A stretch of 64,000 bases of DNA. Source: Euryodendron excelsum. Lineage: Eukaryota > Streptophyta > Magnoliopsida > Ericales > Pentaphylacaceae. Each line of letters begins with the position of its first letter. Within the stretch, counting starts at the first letter, position 1. A model generated the notes under the pieces. The model was not told the origin of the DNA, made no database searches, and saw only the letters and a list, made by a program, of their open reading frames with translations. Both the position numbers and the translations under genes were made by a program. Positions 1-11,361 of this stretch are shown here, in pieces. The stretch is from contig CM065394.1 in the NCBI GenBank assembly GCA_033060915.1, forward strand, positions 19,489,501 to 19,553,500, written 5' to 3'.

Positions 1-817
1 CCAAGGGTTACTGAAAGTGGCAGTTTTCGAGCCATGCGATCAGGGGCTTCGAGAAGTAATATATTCAATCGATTCATATCGATGGATAGATCTATGGTCA
101 AGCTTTTGGGAATTCCCTGCTTTATACATTTCTTAAGTCATTTGACGATGCATTGTAACCATGAAATAATGAGAAAAGACAATCCTGGTGGACCGTTTGC
201 GAGATGCTCCAAGGGCCTTTTGTTGAGTTGGGAGTATTTAGAGTCATGGGGCTCACCTTGGGTTAAATAGGGGTCCATGATATGGTTTTCCGGCTTGATC
301 CCCAGAGCCAATGTGGTTTCGGGGCGCGCTTGGGCCACTAGGGATAAAATGGTCATTTTGATCAGAATCGGTCGAAAAGGGTCATGATGGATTGGAATGG
401 TGTATTAAGTGTGCCGAACTGTTTGGGGACATTTCTGGAAGGTATTTTCTCTGTTTAGGTGTGATTTGTATTGTGTTGGGGTGCTTAGGGGTAAAATGGC
501 AATTTTGACAGGAGTTGACTAGAATGGGACCGAAATTAGTTAGTATGGCGTATTGTGCACGCCAAACCATCTAGGAACATTTTGGAAGGGTGGACTTACT
601 GTCTTAAGGGATTTTGAACTTTCTCAAAGGCGTGCCTGGAGGCCCAAGGGGCAAGTTTGGTTATTAGGCATCTATTGGGCTCAGTAGGTTCAAAAAGCGG
701 TTGACTGATTGGATAGGTGTCTGAAAGTTGATTTGGGCTTGAATGTTCCTGTGGGGTTTTAAAAAGGAGTTCAATCAGGCTGGAGATTGCCGAGCAGGCA
801 AAAATGGAGTGCTTACC
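1..817 (-). mobile_element. U3 end of a minus-strand TGTAAGC-family LTR, left part outside window
   Basis: The segment reads as the U3 of a minus-strand giant LTR. It has the repeated U3 phrases (for example AAAATGGTCATTTTG near 346) and closes with GCAAAAATGGAGTGCTTACC at 798-817, the reverse complement of the family's TGTAAGCACCCCATTTTTG start; the last base is C instead of A. At 818 the sequence switches to the middle of another minus LTR, so this copy is inserted into that LTR. The other end and the target duplication lie left of the window. Confidence 0.8.
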
Positions 818-3800
818 AAGGGAAGACTTGATTTTGGAAAGATTTGAAATTTGGAAAAGTTTGGAAGTTAGAAATTTAGAAAGTTGGAACTTGGAAGTGT
901 TTGAGAGTTCAAATTTAGGAAATATTTCAAGTTAGGAAATTGAGAAAGATTTGAAATTAGGAAAGATTTGATTTTTATTTCCTAAAGTTGAAGATTGGAT
1001 TTTATTTTTAAAAATAGATGATTTGATTTGGTTTCCTATTTGAAAAAGATTTGATTTGAATTGAAATTGGAAAGGTCTAATTTTGGAAATTTATCATTTG
1101 ATGTGACTTTGGAATTATGAAACCTATGATTTGAAGTTAAACTTAAATTTGGAAATATAGGATTTTATGCAGAAAATAGTTTTAGAAATCTATGATTTTT
1201 GATGCAATTAGAAAACTATAATTTTATGCGAGTAAAATAGGGTTTCCTAAACATAGATTTTAGGGAATTGACTGGGGCTTTAGGACAAAGAGTTTTTAGA
1301 AAGTAAATCTTTGAGAAGAACTTTTAAAAAGTGAATTTGCAGAACTTATTTTAGAAATGTATGAATGTAGACTTTTGAAAGTCTCTTGAATATCTTACTT
1401 TTGTAAAACGATTCTAGCCATGGGAGGACTAACCATTCTAGGATTGTGATTTTGACAACAACCAGGATTTGAAACCTTAATATGGACTTTGATGGTCTAT
1501 TTGAATGTAACACTTTTCTAAAACAACCCTAACCATAGAATGGTTAGAATTATTTTAGAATTGTGATTTCTTGTAAAACAATTTAAGACTTGAACTCAAA
1601 TTTGGACCTTGATGGTCATACTGAATATAACACTTTTCTAAAACAACCATAACCATGGAATTGTTAGAATCCTCTTAGGGTTGTGGTTTTGAAAACAACT
1701 TTGAAGAAAAAGGTTTTGAATGCAAGTTTTGAAACAACTTTTAATGTAAGTTTAAAAACACATTTGAATGCATGATTATGATAGCAATAATACAATAGGG
1801 ACATGAACATACAAGGTTAGGCTTCAATATATAACCAAGGGGGTCAGATCGATACTGTTTTAGGTGAAACTCAAAGAAAATCCCCAACATGATGATTCTC
1901 TCCAAGACCTTCTTATGCATGAACTTGGAGGTCCCTTATTTTAAGCATGCAAAAAGAGGAGGTAGAAGATGGGGATTAAAATAGAAAACCAAGTGGGTTA
2001 GGAGAGGGAAGAGAGAGAGGGGGATTGCATAATTTAAATGAAAACCTACCTTGTCTTCTTCGTTACTTTGCTGCTTTGACGATGGACTTTGCTTGAACTT
2101 TGAGTTGATCTTTAAAAGCTTCCAAGGGCTAGACTTGACCTTTAATGGAAATTTGGAGGCAAGGATTTGAGTGTATAGATTGTATGGAAGCTAGAGTTTG
2201 AGTGCATGGAGGCTTGGGTTTGAAGGGTTTGAGATGATTAGGGTTTTTAGGGAATTCAAGCTTTGTTTTTAGAGAAGTAGAGTTTTTGGAATGATTTTGT
2301 GGACCCAGAATATGCAGGGGGTGGCCTGTATTTATAAGCAATTAGAATAATGCATGGTGCCTGTTGCAGTGGTGCCAGGCCATTTTTTTGCTTGGCACCA
2401 GTAGTTGTGGCGCTAGTCATTTGGGGAATTTTTTTAGGCTGCAAGAAATAGAATTTTTACTCATGGGATGCTAGGCAAAAGGTTTAGGCGCCTATCCTAG
2501 TGACTACCATGCAAGTTTTAGCTTGGGTTTACTAGGAGTGACTCTAGAAAGTACGAGAATGATCCGAAAGGCCAGGGATGGATGGGAATCCCTAAAAGAG
2601 TGTCCCGACAGTAATTGGAGTGATAATTAGAGCCAGTGCGGTTAAAAGGAGTGAACGATACACTAGGGGCAAAAACGGTTCTTTAAACCAAGCAACACGG
2701 AAATTGGTTCAGAGTCAACCGGGATAAGATTGGAAGGTTGGAAACACTATTAAGAGTGCTTTGAAGAATTGCCAGTTTGATAACTAGAACCTGTATGGTT
2801 GGAAAAGGTGACCGGCCCACTAGGGGCAAAACAGTCATTTCACATTGGATTTACCGGAATAGAGTTGGAATGGTTTGGAAATTGGGAGGTTGGGAATAAT
2901 GTTAGAAGCATCATTGGAAGATAACCGGTTTGATACCTAGAGTCAGTGTGGTTCTCGGAAGAGATTGGATACCTAGGAGCAAAATTGTTATTTTGATTAG
3001 ATGCTCTTGAAATTGATTTGGAAATGACTGGAAGGCAATAGAATGTGTTAGATTATCTTGGGACAATCCTAGAAGGGTAGACTTACTGCTCTGAGGTCTT
3101 AGGTACTTTTTGGAGAAGCGTGCCTAGTGGGCCCAAGGGCAGTTTGGTTATTTTTCACTAGAATGGGCTAGTAGGCACTAGTGTTGACCAGGGTTTTGAG
3201 TGTTTCCATCACTCTGACGGTGTGTGACGAGATGGTTTCCAAAGGTATCCCGTCCTTCGGCAAACATGTCACAGCCAAGAGGCGTGTTCAATCTCGTGAC
3301 ATAGGGAGTTTGTTAGCATTCCCGATGTTGACCTGTTTGCAAGTGTTTTTGTCACTCTGATGGTTGTGATGTTTATGAGTGTTTCCGGCACTCTAACGGT
3401 GTGCATTTATTCTAGAGACTGCCTAATCTCGAAAATCTACTAGATGGACTTATCGCCTAAATGATTAATTTTCTTGAAAGACGTGCCAAATAGCGGACAT
3501 TCGACATTGGCGAACTTGAATGTGTATGTGTCGGTTTGAATATGAGTTTAGTTGGGCCGGAGTTTACCTAAAGGGCAAAAAATGGGGTGCTCATAGCTAC
3601 CCTTCTTTTTCTATTTTTGCTTGTCAATGGCAGAAAATGATAAAATAAGGGTCCCATGTTAATTGCTAGGCGATCAGAGGGATTAAAGTTGGACTGGAAT
3701 TTTGAATTTGAAAACTGGATTGTATGCATTGTTGAGTTGTTTAGGTTTTTGTGAATTTTTCCATCACTCTGACGATGTGCATTTGTTCCGGAGACTACCT

Positions 3801-5038
3801 GATATCAGGAAGTTGCTAGTTGAACTTATCGTCTGAGGGATCAACTATTTCAAAAAGCGTGCTGGATAGCAGACATTCTACATTGGCGGGCTAATAGGCG
3901 CTAGAAGTGAATCACTCTACCATCTCGGGGACTGGGGTTCCATCTCGGTCTACAGGCGTGTGGGGACTTATCGTTCTAAGGGATTTTTACTTTCTCAATA
4001 AAAGTGTCGTGCTAGATGGACTTATTATCTGATGGATCAAATTTTTTGAAAGACGTGTCGGATTGAGTTTGACTAGTTTGGGCTAGAATTGGAACTGGAA
4101 TTGTGGTTGACGTACATACTTACCGCCTTTAAGAAGACGTGCCAATTAGAATTGGACTGAGAAATACCTCAAGGGCATTTTCGTCATTTTGCCACTATTA
4201 GGTCTACTGGACTCGCGAAGCAATTGATTAACTGAATTGAGTCTGGAAAGCCGGTTGGGGGTTGAATGTATTTGTGCCAGTTTGAATATGAGTCTGGTCG
4301 AGCCAAAGATTGCCGAGTGGGCAAACTCTTTTTCTGTCTTTGCTTGTTGAAGGCAGAAAATGATAAAGTAAGAGTTTCATGTTGACCGTGAGGCGATTGG
4401 AGGGATTGAAGTTGGAAGGAAATTTTTGAGTCTGAAAATTGGATTGTTTGGATTGTTTGGATTCTTTGGATTTTTGTGAGTGTTTTCGTCATTCTGGCGG
4501 TGTACATTTATTCTGAATATTGCCTGATCTCGGGAAGCTACTGGATGAACTTATTGCCTGAGGGATTAATTTTCTCGAAAAGCGTGCCGGATAGCGGACA
4601 TTATACGTTGGTAGGATAGTAGGTGCCAAAAGTAAATCGCTCTACCATCTCAGGGGCTTGAGTTCCATCCCGATGAATGGGTGTAAAGGAACTTATCGTT
4701 CTGAGAAATTTTATACTTTCTCAATAAATATGCCATGTTGGATGGACTTATCATCTGAAGAATTAACTTTTTTGAAAGACATGCTTAATTAAGTTTGACT
4801 GGTCTGGACTAGAACTGGAACTGGAATTATGGTTGACATACGGACTTAGTGTCTTTATGAAGACGTGCTAACTGAAATTGGACCAAGCAGTGGCCCAAGG
4901 GCATTTTGGTTATTTTGCCTCTATTGGGCCTGGTGGGTTTGCGAAGCGGATTAACTAGATTGAGTATGAAAAGTCGGTTTAGCCTTAAATGTGTCTTTGC
5001 CATTTTGAATCTGAGTGAGAAAAAATGGGATGCTTACA
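818..5038 (-). mobile_element. 3' LTR of element E, with tandemly multiplied U3
   Basis: Minus-strand LTR from the C-poor R/U5 body (818-1780), through the leader and TATA box (2329-2336), into U3. The family terminus appears twice: as GCTCATA at 3589-3595 and as GCTTACA at 5032-5038. The stretch 3604-5038 is extra copy number of the U3 start plus adjoining internal DNA. Near 3515 a piece of about 560 bp is missing relative to the 5' LTR, joined at a short GGCG match. Confidence 0.75.
2329..2336 (-). promoter_or_regulatory. TATA box of E 3' LTR
   Basis: TATTTATA on the plus strand, TATAAATA on the minus strand, in the position seen in every family copy: after the paired GGCGCCAC-like repeats of U3 (about 2360-2415) and before the leader and splice-donor-like site (minus GT at 2048-2049). 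Confidence 0.65.
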
Positions 5039-5169
5039 GCTGTTTCTCTTTTTCTGTCTTTGCTTATTGAAGACAGAAAACAATAAAGAGTCACATGTTA
5101 ACCGCGAGGCGTTCGGAGGGATTGAAGTTGGAAAGAAATTTTGAGTCTAAAACCTCGATTTTTTTGGAT
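3604..5169. repeat. Tandem repeat, period about 720 bp, spanning the LTR/internal boundary
   Basis: TCTTTTTCTGTCTTTGC-like anchors occur at 3604, 4327 and 5047 (spacings 723 and 720). Each is followed by GGCAGAAAATGATAAA-like sequence, then U3 text (ACTCTGACGATGTGCATTT-like, then CTACCATCTCGGGG-like). Units 1 and 2 are complete and the third stops near 5169. The LTR terminus at the unit junction is present at 3595 and 5038 but deleted at about 4326. Confidence 0.85.
5039..5062 (-). other. Probable polypurine tract of element E
   Basis: Directly outside the LTR terminus at 5038, the minus strand is purine-rich (GACAGAAAAAGAGAAACAGC ending at the LTR). That is where a retrotransposon primes plus-strand synthesis. 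A degraded second copy follows 3595 (AAAAAGAAGGGTAGC on the minus strand). Confidence 0.55.
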
Positions 5170-6826
5170 TTTTTTAAATTGGGAATTTTGAAAACTTGAT
5201 TTTGAAATGATTTTAAAATTAAGTCGATTGTTTGAAATGATTTTGAAATTGCTTTATGAAATGGACTGATTTGAATTTGAATTAGAAAGGTTTGGAAAAC
5301 CTTTTGAAACTTGGAATGAAACCTTTGAGGAAATAGTTTGAAAATCTAGAATTTTGAAAATATGCTTTTTGAGGTGAAGGCTTTAAAGAAAACCCGAATT
5401 TTTTTGAAAAGAGGCTTTTTGAGATGAAAACTTGAAAACTCGAATAATTTGAAAACAGGGCTTCTGAAGGATAAAGCTCAGGAAACCTATGAAATATTTT
5501 TGAGAATGTAACTTTTTAAGGAATAAAGTTTGAAAATCTTGGAAACATTTTTTTGAGAACAGAGCTTTTGGAGGATAAAGCTTGGGAAACCTGAGAAATG
5601 CTTTTAAGTTTAAACTTTTTGAAGAAAAAAGTTTTGGGAAACCAGGAAATGATTTTGAAATGAAAGCCTTTAAAGGTATTTTTGAAATTAAATGTTTTGA
5701 AGGAAAAAGTTAGAAAACCTAGAAGGTATTTTTTAAAGGGAAAAATGAAATAAGATGGGGCGTTTTTGGTAGAGAAGACCTGAAAAACTCGGATAGGATT
5801 GGGAATTAATTTTTTTTTTAAGGAAAAGTTTACAAAATTTTGAAATGAATTGTTAGATAAAAAGTTTTGAGGAAAATTTTTAAAGAAACCTAGAAGTTGA
5901 CAAAAACTCTTGAAGGAAAAGTTTGGAAACTCTTGAAATGGATTTTGAATGAAAATTTAGAAAACCTTAAATTGGTAGTCGAATAGAACTTTTCGGGAAA
6001 ATGGTTTGAAAAAACCTTGAAATTGATAAAAACTTTTGAAGGAAGAAGTTCTGAGGATTGAAAACCTTTAAAACTTTTGAGGATTGATTATCAATAAGAA
6101 TTTTTGATGGAAAAAGTTTAGAAAACCTTGACTTGAATTTTGAATAACAGTTTAGAAAACCTTGAAATTGATAAAAACTTTTGAACGAAGAAGTTTTAGA
6201 AAACCTTTGAATTGGATTTTGAATAACAGTTTAGAAAGTCTTTAAATTGATAAAAACTTTTGAATAGAACTTTTGATGTATAGAAAACTTTAGAACTTGA
6301 ATTGAACTTTTGGAAGGAAAAAGTTTAGAAAACCTTTGAATTGAATTTTGAATAAGACTTTTTGAAGGAAAAAACTTAGAAAACCTATAAAGTTAATTTT
6401 GAAAAAAACTTTTTGAATGAAAGTCTTAGGAGATCTTTGAAATGGATTTTAAATAAAACTTTTAAAAATTGATTTTGGAACTAACTTTGGATCTTGATTC
6501 TGAAATAACTTTTGGAAGGAAAGGTTAATTTACCTTAATAATTGATTTTGAAAATAAACTTTCGAACGAAAAAGTTTATAAACCTAAGGTATTGATTTTG
6601 AAAATAGATATTTGATGTGATAAGTTAGAAACCATTTTGATTTGAAACTTGGACAAAATGTGTAGGAAATTCATTTTGTCAGGGAAAACGTATAGAAAAT
6701 TTGTTTTGACTTGGAACTTGAACTTTTGAAGATAAAATCTTTAGAAAATTTATTTTGACTCGAAATTTGAACTTTTGAAGACAAAATGTATAGAAAAATT
6801 TTTTTGACTTGAAATTTGAACTTTTG
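5170..6826. repeat. Degenerate A/G-rich short tandem repeats inside element E
   Basis: About 1.65 kb of loosely repeated 25-45 bp phrases such as TTGAAGGAAAAAGTTTAGAA and AACCTTGAAATTGATAAAAA, very poor in C on the plus strand. No ORF of substance or known domain is visible. The pattern resumes at 8843 after the inserted LTR. The bias is of the same kind as the R/U5 tracts of the family LTRs. Confidence 0.75.
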
Positions 6827-8842
6827 TGTTGGCCCAAAAAGGCAACCCAAGAAGGGGAGTGAATTGGGTTTTTTGAAGATTAATAACAATTAAGATTAAT
6901 TCAAATTAATCTAAACAATGTAACAGTGATCAATGTATATGTAATGCAATGTGATTAGTAGAAGAAAAGAAAACAGAGCAATAGAAAGAACACAAAGATT
7001 TATTGAAGTTCAACCACAATCCGTGGTCTATGTCCTCATTCCAAGATCCCTTTGAAGTCTTCCTCCACTATGTAATCTCCAATTACAAATGGGTGCTGAT
7101 TGACCAAATGCTCAGCTCACTATACACAAGAACTTCTACCCAAGTTCTTCAGCCGCCAAGTGGTTTTGTCTAAGCTCCACTCAAACTTACAAGAGTTTTT
7201 CTTTCTCTAGGGAACTCTCAAACTCTCACTTACAAGTGTATAAAGATATACAAGTAACTCACAAACTCTCTAACAAGAGTAGATTATACAATCAAAGCTC
7301 ACAAATTGAAGACAAGAAGAATGTTCATGAATTTCAATTGATCAGCCAGTGGATTATTATTTCTTGTCTCTTTTATTATTATAAATGTAATTGGAAGCTT
7401 GTATATAAACTCTTGTACTAATTTCATCCGTTGGAGGTTGTTGGGCTTCATTTAATGCACGTCTAGTCCGTTATAATGTTAGAAAAACTAGCAGTTATAT
7501 CCCAGGGGTCGATTCCAGGCTTGTAGAGTCAACACTTCTAGTTCTGCATTTACCAAATGTTGTCCATAGTCTCCATGAGTCTGCTCTTCATATCAATGAG
7601 TTGGCTCCTTGTTTATTCAGTCTTCACGTCATTTTGCTTCTGTCGTCATAAGGCGACTCTTAAATTTCATGAGTCTGCTCTTTGTACAGAAAACTTACTT
7701 CAGGTTTCATGAGTCGATTCTTTATATTAAAGAGTTGGCTCTTTACTCATTTGATCTTCAAGTTTTCTACGTCTGTCTTCATGAGGCAACTCCTCATTTC
7801 CATGAGTCGGCTCTTTGCACATTTTGTCTTCAAGATTTCTACGTTTGTTTCCATGAGGCGACTTTTCATTTCCATGAGTCCGCTCATTGCCCAGAAGTCT
7901 GCTTTCTGACTTATAATAATCCAGTTCATCTCAGCAATAGTATAAGATCTTCAAGGGGTTTTCTCTTTGAGGTATGATGATCAATCAAAATTCTTTAACT
8001 CATCAGAGAAAATTTCTATTCAATTTGGATTGAATCATTCATTTGGCATTCATTTCTTCTTGATTTCCAAACTGTCAGAGCTTCATCAAATCAATTTTGA
8101 TCTCTTCTTCTTTGTTTACAAAGCTTCTTCTTTCATTGTAGAACAATCTCTTTTAATGCCAAGTTTTCTCTATTATGTAGAGCTTCACAAAGCTTTATTG
8201 CCAATTCTATCTCTTTGCTCGAAGTTCTTATTTCTTCTTTAAAATCACTTCAATGAGACTTTTGTAAGCTTGATGAAATTTCTTCATACACATTATCTTC
8301 ATTGATTCTTTACATCTCAGAAGAATTCTTCACTTAGATTCCATGTAGAGATTAGGAAATTAATATGAATTTCCTTCTTAAGCAACTTCCAATGACTTAA
8401 TTTGGAATTGATCTTTGCATACTTGATGAAGTCTCCTTTTTAAGCATTTTCAATTTCTTCAACAGTCAATTCATCTTTAACTGATCTTCACACACTTTGA
8501 TGAAGTCTTCAATATTTCTTGAGTGCAAATCAATCTTCATTGAGTTTATGCATACTTGATAAAGGCTTTATTTGAACACCTTCAATATCTTCGAATGCAA
8601 ATCATGTGTTTGAAGTAGAAATAAGCGTTAATGCTCTGTTTGGTTCATTGCATAACTCTTGAAATTCATTGCTTGATCTTGTGCTTGTTGTGCATTCACT
8701 TTGACAAGTATTAGACTTAAAATTGAACTTTAAGTCTAAATTATAAATTTTATTAATCTGCACACTAAGTAAATGCATTAGTAAAATAAAACAAGGTTTA
8801 GTTATCATCAAAATCAACAGTGGGATCAATCTTGAGTCAACA
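6827..8842 (+). mobile_element. Solo LTR of a different retrotransposon family, 2,016 bp
   Basis: The segment begins TGTTGG and ends TCAACA, and is flanked by a perfect 5-bp duplication TTTTG (6822-6826 and 8843-8847). The host repeat reads continuously across it. No internal coding region, PBS or second LTR is present, so it is a solo LTR. The start (AACCCAAGAAGGGG, then GAATTGGGTTTTTT) resembles LTR starts I know from other plant elements, which suggests plus orientation, but I cannot name the lineage. Confidence 0.85.
7567..7895. repeat. Imperfect tandem repeat inside the solo LTR
   Basis: CATGAGTC-centred units of roughly 40-95 bp begin near 7668, 7709, 7801 and 7874, sharing CTTCAAGATTTCTACGT and CATGAGGCGACT. 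Several short overlapping reading frames here arise only from this repetition. Confidence 0.7.
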
Positions 8843-8847
8843 TTTTG

Positions 8848-9133
8848 GAGATAAAATGTAAAAAAAATTCATTTTAAGTCAAAATTTTTTTGTTCTTTTT
8901 TATTTTTATTTTTATGTGTACCTCTTACCTGTCTATGAAAATTTACCGTATCTCTTTCCTTCTGGCATGTCTTCAGAATAGCTAAAGTGTGAGACAATGA
9001 TCTACGTAGGAGGCAATGACGATATCTACTTTGGTCGAGCAAAGGACTAGTGCTGTTGTTAAGGAGAGTGTGGCCTCGCTTGGGCTACTGTAGAGGATGC
9101 CTTAGATGAGGCTGTTGGAGATGTTGAGACTAC
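8848..9133. other. Element E internal remnant without recognisable gene
   Basis: Starts as the A/T-rich repeat interrupted by the solo LTR, then becomes ordinary-complexity DNA from about 8930. The plus strand has GTTGAG and GGCTGTTGGAG phrases up to the ACTAC duplication. Its continuation is 18943 onward, across the nested solo LTRs. I recognise no protein in any frame. Confidence 0.6.
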
Positions 9134-9509
9134 TGTAGCGCCCAGATTTTTCGCACTCGGAGAATACACATACAAGCGGGAAAAATACTGTACTCTCTCG
9201 TTAGAACTCATTCTCCTAGAAAAATGAGTGCGATTAGGTTTGAATTGAAAATTGATTTGAATAAAGGGCTTTTGGAAAACAATTTGGAGTCGCTACCAAA
9301 CTTGATAAAGGTGAGTTTGGTCACTGTAAGCACCCCATTTTTGACCGCTCGGCAGTCTACACTCCGTCCAGACTTGTGTTTAAGTCATTGTGGGCGTATT
9401 CCAATCAAAACCGATTTTCTAAGTCCAAATCCTGTCTGTCCATCGCTTCGCATGCCCACTAGGCCCAAATAGAGGCAAAATGACCAAAATACCGTTAGGA
9501 GCATTGTCC

Positions 9510-10135
9510 TTTCCTTTCCAACCCATCTCTCGAGACAGTTGATTCCTCGAGATAGTAAATCTATTCCAATCAGGCACGTCTTTTCGAAAACGATAAGTCC
9601 CCTTTCTAATCCCTCTCTCGAGACAGTTTATTCCTCGAGACGGTTCCAAATCAGGCACGTCTTTTCGAAGACGATAAGTCCCCTTTTCAATCCCTCTCTC
9701 GAGACAGTTTATTCCTCAAGACGGTTCCAAATCAGGCATATCTTTTCGAAGACGATAAGTCCCCTTTCCAATCCCTCTCTCCAGACAGTTTATTCCTCAA
9801 GACGGTTCCAAATCAGGCACGTCTTTTCGAAGACGATAAGTCCCCTTTCCAATCCCTCTCTCGAGACAGTTTATTCTCGAGACGGTTCCAAATCAGGCAC
9901 GTATTTTCAAAGACGATAAGTCCCCTTTCCAATCCCTCTCTCGAGATAGTTTATTCCTCGAGACGGTTCCAAATCAGGCATGTCTTTTCGAAGACAATAA
10001 GTCCCCTTTCCAATCCCTCTCTCGAGACAGTTTATTCCTCGAGACGGTTTCAAATCAGGCACGTCTTTTCGAAGACAACAAGTCCCCTTTCCAATCGCTC
10101 TCTGGAGATAATTTGTTCCTCGAGACGGTTACAAT
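9510..10135. repeat. U3 minisatellite, period about 81 bp, seven units
   Basis: Each unit has CCCTCTCTCGAGACAG, TTCCTCGAGACGGTTCC, ATCAGGCACGTCTTTTCG and GACGATAAGTCCCC. The GATAAGTCCCC endings recur about every 81 bp from 9593 to about 10090. Because 81 is a multiple of three, one 126-codon frame stays open. It has no start context or family match and I treat it as non-coding. A related LTR at 60487 carries only two to three units of similar type (60670-60920). Confidence 0.9.
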
Positions 10136-10165
10136 CAGGGCCCCTTTAGTAACTTCCCGAGAATG

Positions 10166-10636
10166 CTTCTTATAGTATTCTCAACCTTTCCTTATTTTTT
10201 CGGATCATTCCGAGTCAGTTCCGGCCAACTCGGTACAAAATGACCATTTTGCCCCTGGTGGGCCGGTCTCCTTTTTCGACCACACCGGCTCTGGGTATCA
10301 AACCGGTAATCCTCTGAGATTACTTCTTATAGTATTCTCAACCTTTCTCTATCCTTCCGGATCATTCCGAGTCAGTTCCGGCCAACCCAGTACAAAGTGA
10401 CCGTTTTGTCCCTGGTGGGCCGGTCTCCTTTTTCGACCACACCGGCTCTGGGTATCAAACCGGTAATCCTCTGAGATTACTTCTTATAGTATTCTCAACC
10501 TTTCTCTATCCTTCCGGATCATTCCGAGTCAGTTCTGACAAACTCGGTGTGAAATGACCGTTTTGCCCCTAGTGGGCCGGTCACCTCTTCTGACCACACC
10601 GGCTCTGGGTATCAAACTGGAAACCTTTGGGAACAT
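10166..10636. repeat. U3 tandem triplication, period about 157 bp
   Basis: CTTCTTATAGTATTCTCAAC recurs at about 10166, 10323 and 10480. Each unit continues with GGATCATTCCGAGTCAGTTC, AAATGACCGTTTTGCCCCT, GTGGGCCGGTC and ACCGGCTCTGGGTATCAAAC. Older, diverged versions of this monomer make up much of U3 in the other copies (for example 32180-32740, 61460-61900, and in reverse 2560-3000). Confidence 0.9.
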
Positions 10637-10958
10637 TCTGAATAATGTTTCCAAATCTCAAGTCTTCTTCCGGGGCAGTTCGAGCCTATCCCGGCAACTT
10701 CCCGATCTGATTGACCGTTTTGCCCCTAAAGGCTCGGTCAACTCTTCCGACACATCTTGTCCTCATTTTTCAAGTCAAATACCTCTGGAACACTATTCTA
10801 AGTGTTCTAGCTCTTTTCCGGCCTTCCGGATCATTCCCAGACTTTTCGGAGTCACTCCTAGTAAAGCCAGGCTAAAAATTACATGGTAGTCACTAGTACA
10901 GGTGTCCAAATCTAGTCAAAGATACGTTGCTTGCCGACCTTAAACATTTCCTAAATGG

Positions 10959-10983
10959 CTGGCGCCACTCCTAGTGGCGCCAG
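10959..10983. repeat. Perfect inverted repeat upstream of TATA
   Basis: CTGGCGCCACT, spacer CCT, AGTGGCGCCAG: 11-bp perfect arms, ending 52 bp before the TATA box. A further GGCGCCACT half-site follows at 10999. The arrangement recurs near the TATA boxes of other copies. Confidence 0.9.
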
Positions 10984-11035
10984 TATAAAGTTTGGCCTGG
11001 CGCCACTGCAACAGGCACCAGTATTGTCTAACCTC

Positions 11036-11042
11036 TATAAAT
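11036..11042 (+). promoter_or_regulatory. TATA box of the 9325-14439 LTR
   Basis: TATAAAT followed by GCAGAGCCTC, 1,711 bp from the LTR start. The same TATAAAT-nCAGAGCCTC phrase occurs at 51241, 56643 and 62060, marking the common U3/R promoter. Confidence 0.75.
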
Positions 11043-11235
11043 GCAGAGCCTCTTCTAACGTGAAAGAGGTCCGAAAACTCAAACCAAAAATCATATAATT
11101 CGATATACAAAGCTTGAACAATCCTTAAACCCTAGCTTTCCTAGGTTTTCCAAACCCTAGTCACCATACACAAACCCTAGCCTCATATACACTCCTATAC
11201 ACCCCCATACACTCATACATTAGCCTTTAACCCTC

Positions 11236-11361
11236 CTTTGAAGACTTGAAGAGCTGCAATCTAAAGGTTGAAGACAACTCTTGAAGATTGAAGACGAAGA
11301 TCAAGACGAAGACCGAAGATCGAAGACAAGCAAGACGCGCAAAATAAACAAGACATACGGT
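11236..11361 (+). promoter_or_regulatory. GAAGA-rich leader ending in a splice-donor-like GT
   Basis: The leader is dense in GAAGA/GAAGAC motifs (GAAGACTTGAAGAGC, GAAGATTGAAGACGAAGATC, and others), like purine-rich exonic splicing enhancers. It ends ACATACG|GTAGGCTTTCT with GT at 11360-11361. Equivalent sites: 22065, 33150, 45729, 51523, 56968 on the plus strand, and 2049 and 17054 on the minus strand. Splicing is inferred. Confidence 0.5.

Noticed and set aside
4184..4507. 107-codon minus-strand frame
   Set aside because: Lies in duplicated U3 sequence, antisense-style shadow frame not kept in the sister units.
7609..7977. 122-codon frame with repeated residues
   Set aside because: Overlapping frames on both strands arise from an imperfect tandem repeat within a solo LTR.
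9539..9919. 126-codon plus-strand reading frame
   Set aside because: Product of an 81-bp minisatellite in a retrotransposon U3; no start context and no family resemblance.
9510..10135. CRISPR-like regularly spaced repeat
   Set aside because: Units are contiguous 81-bp tandem copies with no unique spacers, in eukaryotic retrotransposon DNA.
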